Shown here piece by piece: positions 5,416 through 8,978 of a DNA stretch of 8,978 nucleotides. A program made the position numbers and the translations under genes. Below the pieces are notes generated by a model. That model had not been told where the DNA came from. It did not search any database and saw nothing but the letters and a program-made list of their open reading frames with translations. The stretch is from the NCBI GenBank assembly GCA_964588535.1, contig CAZPQA010000111.1:1-8978 (forward strand), in the 5' to 3' direction. How positions within the stretch are numbered: position 1 is the stretch's first letter; each line of letters starts with the position of its first letter. The DNA is from NaphS2 sp964588535. Lineage in GTDB: Bacteria > Desulfobacterota > DSM-4660 > Desulfatiglandales > Desulfatiglandaceae.

Positions 5416-7320
5416 TCATGAGTTTCCATCCACGGGGGTAAGGACTTCTATAACAGCCTTCTTTCTCAGGTCCTTAATCCAGTTTTCAAAAATACGCTGG
5501 TGTTTTGTCTGGGTTAGTGAATCGCGATAAGCCTCTTTCTCTTCCTGGAATTTTTTTTCGTCAATCCCTTCATTCCCCTCCCACCGAATGACAAAAGCCC
5601 CTTTATCGTTCACAAAAGGCTTTTGGGTATATGGATGGTCTTTTCCCAACTTGAAGGCCATTTCGTTTAGCGCGGGTGCGTTGCCGATGTCGGGTATGGG
5701 AGCCCGCCGGGTGAAAAAATCGGTTTGCTGAATCTTGAGGTTGCTTTCCGTTGACATGGTTTCCCAGGATTTACCTTCTTTTAGCGATTTCAAATATTTT
5801 TCCGATTTCGATTCAGCCGCAGCTCGGATCTCATGGGCAATGAATCTTTCCTCAACGGCCTTTTTAACCGCGTTTAGTTTGGGAAGATAACTTGCTTTAC
5901 TCTCAGCAGTTTGGAAAATGTAAAATTTTCCCCCCAACTCAATGAGGCCGCTGGCTTCGTCTTTCTCCAGCGCAAACAGGGTCGGCGCTATTTTTTCACT
6001 GCCCTTGATATCCGGTATCGGCGCATCCTTTGAAAAATGGGCGGAATTTTTTGCCGTAAGGCCGTGCTGGCTTCCGTAAGCGATAAGATCCACGTCATAG
6101 GGCATTTGATCCAGAAGGGTTAATCCCTTTTCGTGAGCCAGTTCCGTTGTAAGGTTGCCGGTCAACGCCGCCAGAATATCCTCTCTCACTTGCGCCAATG
6201 GGGTCATCCCGGCCTCCTTGATGTCTTCCACCAGAATAATGTGATACCCAAAACGGGTTTGGACCAGGTCGCTGATTTCTCCCTTTTTCAATGCAAAGGC
6301 CGCTTCTTCAAAAGGCGGTTCCATCTGCCCGGTTTTAAAATAACCCAGATCTCCCCCCTGGGATTTTGAGGGCCCTTCAGAATATTCTTCTGCAAGAGCA
6401 GCAAAATCCTCTCCTTTGCGTGCTTTTTCCAATACCTTTCCGGCCCGCTCTTTGACCTTATTCTTCACTTCTTCTGTATCGTCCTGGTCGACTTTAAATA
6501 AAATATGCTTTGCTTTTACCTGTTTGGGTTGACTGTACATCTTGGCATTGTATTCGTAATAGGATTCAATCTCCTTTTCGGCGATTTCAACTTCTCCCCC
6601 GAAATCCTTCGGATCGACCTCAAGGTAGACCACGTTGATTTTCTCAGGTATTCGATATTGCTCTTTGTTTTTTTCGAAATAGGCATTCAGCCTGGGCTCG
6701 TCAATCTTCACGGAGTCTTTGAAGTTTTCCGGGTTGAACTCAACAAAGGAAATTTTCACTTTTTCGTTGGCAAATGTGTAGTATTCCAGGATTTCCCGGT
6801 CTGTGATATTCAGGAAAGCAAAGAGGAACTGCTTGAGTTTCTTGTCCAGCAATTCCGATGTGATGCTGGCCTCAAAATCTTCCGGTTTCATGTGGTTGTT
6901 GCCGAGCATCGATTGGTATCGTCTCATATCGAACCGCCCGTTTATCTGGAATGCGGGGTAGTTCATGATCGCTTTCTGGATTTCCTCTTCTGTTACATCA
7001 AGGCCCAGTTCACTGGCGGCCTGGCTCATGAGCCGTTGTGTGATCAGTGATTCAAGTGCCCTTTTTTTGAGATTAAACATCTTGATCATATTGTCGTTCC
7101 ACATGCTTTTATATCTTGCCTGAAGCGACGTGATCATATCTCTATAAACTTTTTCATATTCAGGACCATTGATCAACTCACCGTTTACATAAGCAACTTT
7201 CATGGCCTGATCAGATGTAAAGGAATATCCGAAATAGAAAACGAAAACGACTGCGATGATCGCAATCAAAGCTTTGATCAGCCAGCTCTTGGCATGTTTC
7301 CTCATGAGGCTCAATAACAT
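5416..7320 (-). CDS. ppiD: PpiD-type periplasmic peptidyl-prolyl isomerase/chaperone
   Basis: 634 aa, close to E. coli PpiD (623 aa). PpiD is anchored in the inner membrane and helps proteins leaving the Sec translocon to fold. The N-terminus has a short basic cytoplasmic tail and one transmembrane segment (about 14-33), followed by a SurA/PpiD-type helical chaperone domain (about 38-250). The parvulin domain spans roughly 264-368, with the family blocks KAKHILFKV (269-277), GGDLGYF (322-328), MEPPFEEAAF (333-342) and FGYHIILVED (357-366). The C-terminal region holds two degenerate parvulin-like half repeats with a shared APIPDI motif. The protein ends without a second membrane segment. The start is supported by GGAGG (7330-7334) 9 nt before the ATG. 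It is a single-gene unit, divergent from cbpM. In E. coli ppiD is under stress control; I see no clear stress promoter here. Confidence 0.95.
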   Translation of the reverse strand: MLLSLMRKHAKSWLIKALIAIIAVVFVFYFGYSFTSDQAMKVAYVNGELINGPEYEKVYRDMITSLQARYKSMWNDNMIKMFNLKKRALESLITQRLMSQAASELGLDVTEEEIQKAIMNYPAFQINGRFDMRRYQSMLGNNHMKPEDFEASITSELLDKKLKQFLFAFLNITDREILEYYTFANEKVKISFVEFNPENFKDSVKIDEPRLNAYFEKNKEQYRIPEKINVVYLEVDPKDFGGEVEIAEKEIESYYEYNAKMYSQPKQVKAKHILFKVDQDDTEEVKNKVKERAGKVLEKARKGEDFAALAEEYSEGPSKSQGGDLGYFKTGQMEPPFEEAAFALKKGEISDLVQTRFGYHIILVEDIKEAGMTPLAQVREDILAALTGNLTTELAHEKGLTLLDQMPYDVDLIAYGSQHGLTAKNSAHFSKDAPIPDIKGSEKIAPTLFALEKDEASGLIELGGKFYIFQTAESKASYLPKLNAVKKAVEERFIAHEIRAAAESKSEKYLKSLKEGKSWETMSTESNLKIQQTDFFTRRAPIPDIGNAPALNEMAFKLGKDHPYTQKPFVNDKGAFVIRWEGNEGIDEKKFQEEKEAYRDSLTQTKHQRIFENWIKDLRKKAVIEVLTPVDGNS

Positions 7321-7329
7321 TCAGTACTT

Positions 7330-7334
7330 CCTCC
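7330..7334 (-). promoter_or_regulatory. Shine-Dalgarno of ppiD
   Basis: GGAGG on the minus strand, 9 nt before the ATG at 7320. It supports this start over the in-frame Met6 codon. Confidence 0.7.
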
Positions 7335-7453
7335 CATTTCCATTAACCGTACTTTTGCATAACGTTTAAGACTATCACAATTTTTGAAAGAAGTCCACGA
7401 TAATTTTGAAGCATGCGCCTTTCTGATTATCAACGGTATTGCTGAAATCAACT

Positions 7454-7482
7454 TGTCAATGGTCTTTTCTTATGATAATAAT
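7454..7482 (+). promoter_or_regulatory. Candidate sigma70-type promoter for cbpM
   Basis: TTGTCA (7454-7459), a 17-nt spacer and AATAAT (7477-7482) each match the consensus at five of six bases. Transcription would start near 7489, leaving a leader of about 73 nt before the ATG at 7562. The same -35 sequence reads TTGACA on the opposite strand, but no -10 follows at the right distance there. Confidence 0.45.
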
Positions 7483-7561
7483 CACATAAAGTATACGTTT
7501 GTAAACATTCCAAATTCGGTGCTTTGGGTTGGGTTTCACTTTAGATGACAAGGTGTGTGGT

Positions 7562-7879
7562 ATGGCTAAGAAATACTGGAGCGTCACGGAGGTGGTTGAA
7601 TTTTTTCAGGTTAAGGAGACTTTCTTAAATGATCTGGAAAAAGAAGATATTGTGTGCCCTTCCTGCCGTGATGGCTTGCTTGACAAGTCCTTCTCCGCCG
7701 CTGAAATGGAAAAGGTACGGCTTGCGAAAATTCTGATGGATGAAATGGACGTCAATCTGGCCGGTGTTGAGGTGGTTCTGCAAATGCGGAAAAGCATGAT
7801 CGCCATGCGAAAACAGTTTGACGCCATTCTGGAAGACCTAGCCCGGGAAATGGAGAAAAACCTGGGACCCATTTCCTGA
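7562..7879 (+). CDS. cbpM: CbpM-family chaperone modulator (MerR-like)
   Basis: 105 aa from the ATG at 7562. That start has AAGGTG 6 nt upstream and gives the family-like beginning MAKKYWSVTEVVEFF. In-frame upstream TTG (7529) and GTG (7553) codons are possible but have no better ribosome site. The protein has a MerR-like helix-turn-helix start (about 6-32), a LEKEDIVCPSC turn (26-36), a FSAAEMEKVRLAKIL helix (44-58), the NLAGVEVVLQMR block (65-76) and a charged C-terminal helix (77-100). This matches CbpM, which binds the J-domain of CbpA and inhibits its stimulation of DnaK. The dnaJ gene follows 22 bp downstream in convergent orientation, which supports the call. In E. coli cbpM follows cbpA in the same operon; here the two have separate promoters. 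It is probably cytoplasmic and not a metal-responsive MerR. Confidence 0.87.
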   Translation: MAKKYWSVTEVVEFFQVKETFLNDLEKEDIVCPSCRDGLLDKSFSAAEMEKVRLAKILMDEMDVNLAGVEVVLQMRKSMIAMRKQFDAILEDLAREMEKNLGPIS

Positions 7880-7901
7880 TTTTTGCCCTTATATTCTACC
7901 A

Positions 7902-8978
7902 TCATATTTTAATGGCACTCCTCACGTCCCCCTTGTACATGCCATCCATCTTTTGAACTGCCGCAAGGATCTCCGGGTCTTCTGTCTGAGGCACTTCAAC
8001 CACCAGCTTGACCATAAGATTACCCCTTGTTTTTGTTTTGAGATGGGGCGCCCCTTTTCCTTTTAACCGAAGCACTTTCCCGGTTTGGCTCCCGGAAGGC
8101 ACTTTCATTTTAACCGGTCCATCCACCGTCGGGATGTCAATGGTTCCTCCTGCCATGGCCTCCCTCACGGTCACGGGGACATCCATATAAAGGTCGTCGT
8201 CGATTCTTTTCAGAAAAGGATGGGGTTTCAGGTGGATGATCAGATAAAGGTCCCCCGCCTGACCACCATCGGGTGCGGGCTCTCCTTTTCCCGCGATACG
8301 CACCTTGGAGCCTTCTTTTACGCCCTTCGGGATCGTAACCCTTATTTTTTCAGTTCCCAGAACCTGTCCACTGCCGCCACATGCTGTGCAGGGCTTTCCG
8401 GTCTGACCATGGCCCTGGCAATGAGGACAGGGTTTGGTGAAATGCATGGGTCCCTCTGCGACGTCCAGTCGTCCGGAGCCACCACAATAGGCGCAGGTGC
8501 TCAAAGTGGAATCGGGGTCATTTCCAGATCCGCCACAGATCTCGCAGGCTTTGGCTTTCTGCATGGAGAGTTCCGTTTCAAAACCTCTCAACGCTGAAAC
8601 AAGATCAATGGTCATATCATGCTGGAGATCCCTGCCCCGTGTTGGGGGTTGGGACCGGAAACCGGATGACCCCATGCCGGAACCGAACATATCGCCAAAA
8701 ATATCTTCATAGCTCTGGTAACGGCCAAATCCCTCCCCGCTGCCACTCCGGTCACTCTGCTGGAATCCCCCCCCTTGGGAATACTGTCTGGCCTTTTGGG
8801 TGTCAAAACCAGCTTGGAGGCCTTCCGTTCCAAATTCATCATAAAGCGCTCTTTTTTCTTTACTGCCGAGGCAGTCGTAAGCCTGGGATATTTCCTTGAA
8901 TTTATTTTCCGCCTCATTGTTGCCCGGGTTGATGTCAGGGTGCCATTTTCGGGCCAGCTTGCGATAGGCCTTTTTGAT
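7902..8978 (-). CDS. dnaJ: Class A DnaJ (Hsp40) co-chaperone with zinc finger, N-terminus outside window
   Basis: The frame is open from the right edge to the TGA at 7902, giving 358 visible residues. It starts inside helix II of the J-domain (IKKAYRKLARKWHPD), so roughly 15-25 residues are missing. The HPD triad needed to stimulate DnaK ATPase is visible residues 13-15. A Gly/Phe-rich linker follows (about 67-110). Next come four CxxCxGxG-type zinc repeats at visible residues 145, 162, 184 and 197 (CEICGGSG, CAYCGGSG, CPHCQGHG, CTACGGSG), then the two substrate-binding C-terminal domains (TIPKGVKEG, LRLKGKGAPH). This is the full DnaJ layout, not the zinc-less CbpA layout. It could be the main DnaJ or a second copy tuned by CbpM; the missing upstream context (dnaK, grpE) would decide. 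An internal ATG at 8690 starts after the J-domain and is not the real start. Confidence 0.96.
   Translation of the reverse strand: MKKAYRKLARKWHPDINPGNNEAENKFKEISQAYDCLGSKEKRALYDEFGTEGLQAGFDTQKARQYSQGGGFQQSDRSGSGEGFGRYQSYEDIFGDMFGSGMGSSGFRSQPPTRGRDLQHDMTIDLVSALRGFETELSMQKAKACEICGGSGNDPDSTLSTCAYCGGSGRLDVAEGPMHFTKPCPHCQGHGQTGKPCTACGGSGQVLGTEKIRVTIPKGVKEGSKVRIAGKGEPAPDGGQAGDLYLIIHLKPHPFLKRIDDDLYMDVPVTVREAMAGGTIDIPTVDGPVKMKVPSGSQTGKVLRLKGKGAPHLKTKTRGNLMVKLVVEVPQTEDPEILAAVQKMDGMYKGDVRSAIKI

Larger units (their letters stand above)
7321..7561. other. AT-rich divergent intergenic region between ppiD and cbpM
   Basis: 241 bp with no credible ORF. It holds the ppiD Shine-Dalgarno and a sigma70-like promoter for cbpM. 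On the ppiD side I found only weak -10-like elements (GATAGT on the minus strand) and no convincing -35. Short near-repeats of ACGTTT occur around 7362-7367 and 7495-7500. I see no strong hairpin or RNA gene. The stretch 7375-7510 is clearly more AT-rich than the flanking genes, as expected for a promoter region. Confidence 0.6.

Noticed and set aside
6505..7050. Plus-strand open frame of 181 codons
   Set aside because: Antisense to ppiD, rich in Phe and Val as expected from reading Glu/Lys-rich coding sequence backwards.
7529..7561. TTG-initiated 11-residue extension of CbpM
   Set aside because: The ATG at 7562 has a better-placed ribosome site (AAGGTG) and yields the usual CbpM N-terminus.
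8085..8597. Plus-strand open frame of 170 codons
   Set aside because: Antisense to dnaJ, whose zinc repeats and domains are unmistakable.

Overview
This window looks like chromosomal core/accessory sequence from a Gram-negative anaerobe. A hydrogenase-maturation gene (hypE), a periplasmic PpiD-type foldase, a DUF1285-like protein and a DnaJ/CbpM pair, all in a sequence of roughly balanced GC, suggest Desulfobacterota (a Desulfobacteraceae-like sulfate reducer). That placement is inferred from protein style; the window has no rRNA or other phylogenetic marker. I see no mobile element, tRNA, rRNA or CRISPR array.

Positions 1-4757 hold a tightly packed run of five genes, all on the minus strand and so read from right to left. 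They are an LsrF/DhnA-type class I aldolase or thiolase, a zinc-dependent medium-chain dehydrogenase, hypE, a BNR/Asp-box sialidase-family protein with an N-terminal membrane anchor, and a polytopic membrane protein cut by the left edge. Gaps are 18, 61 and 3 bp, then a 4-bp ATGA overlap, so this reads as one operon with translational coupling at its distal end. The mix is odd: hypE stands without hypA, B, C, D or F, and lsrF stands without the autoinducer-2 (AI-2) uptake genes.

Positions 4758-4908 form a divergent promoter region. It leads right into a 161-aa DUF1285-like protein of unknown function (plus strand), which converges on a long minus-strand ppiD gene with only 21 bp between the stop codons. 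ppiD encodes an inner-membrane-anchored periplasmic chaperone with one good parvulin domain and two further degenerate half-parvulin repeats.

Positions 7321-7561 are a second, AT-rich divergent region between ppiD and cbpM (plus strand). CbpM is the small MerR-like modulator of a DnaJ-type co-chaperone. Its likely partner, a full zinc-finger (class A) DnaJ, lies directly downstream in convergent orientation (minus strand, start beyond the right edge). The right half of the window is therefore a protein-folding neighbourhood, with one periplasmic foldase and one cytosolic Hsp40 plus its modulator.

I found no clearly new system. The most interesting points are the pairing of CbpM with a class A DnaJ, the internal repeats of PpiD, and the unexplained lsrF-dehydrogenase-hypE-sialidase-membrane protein operon.
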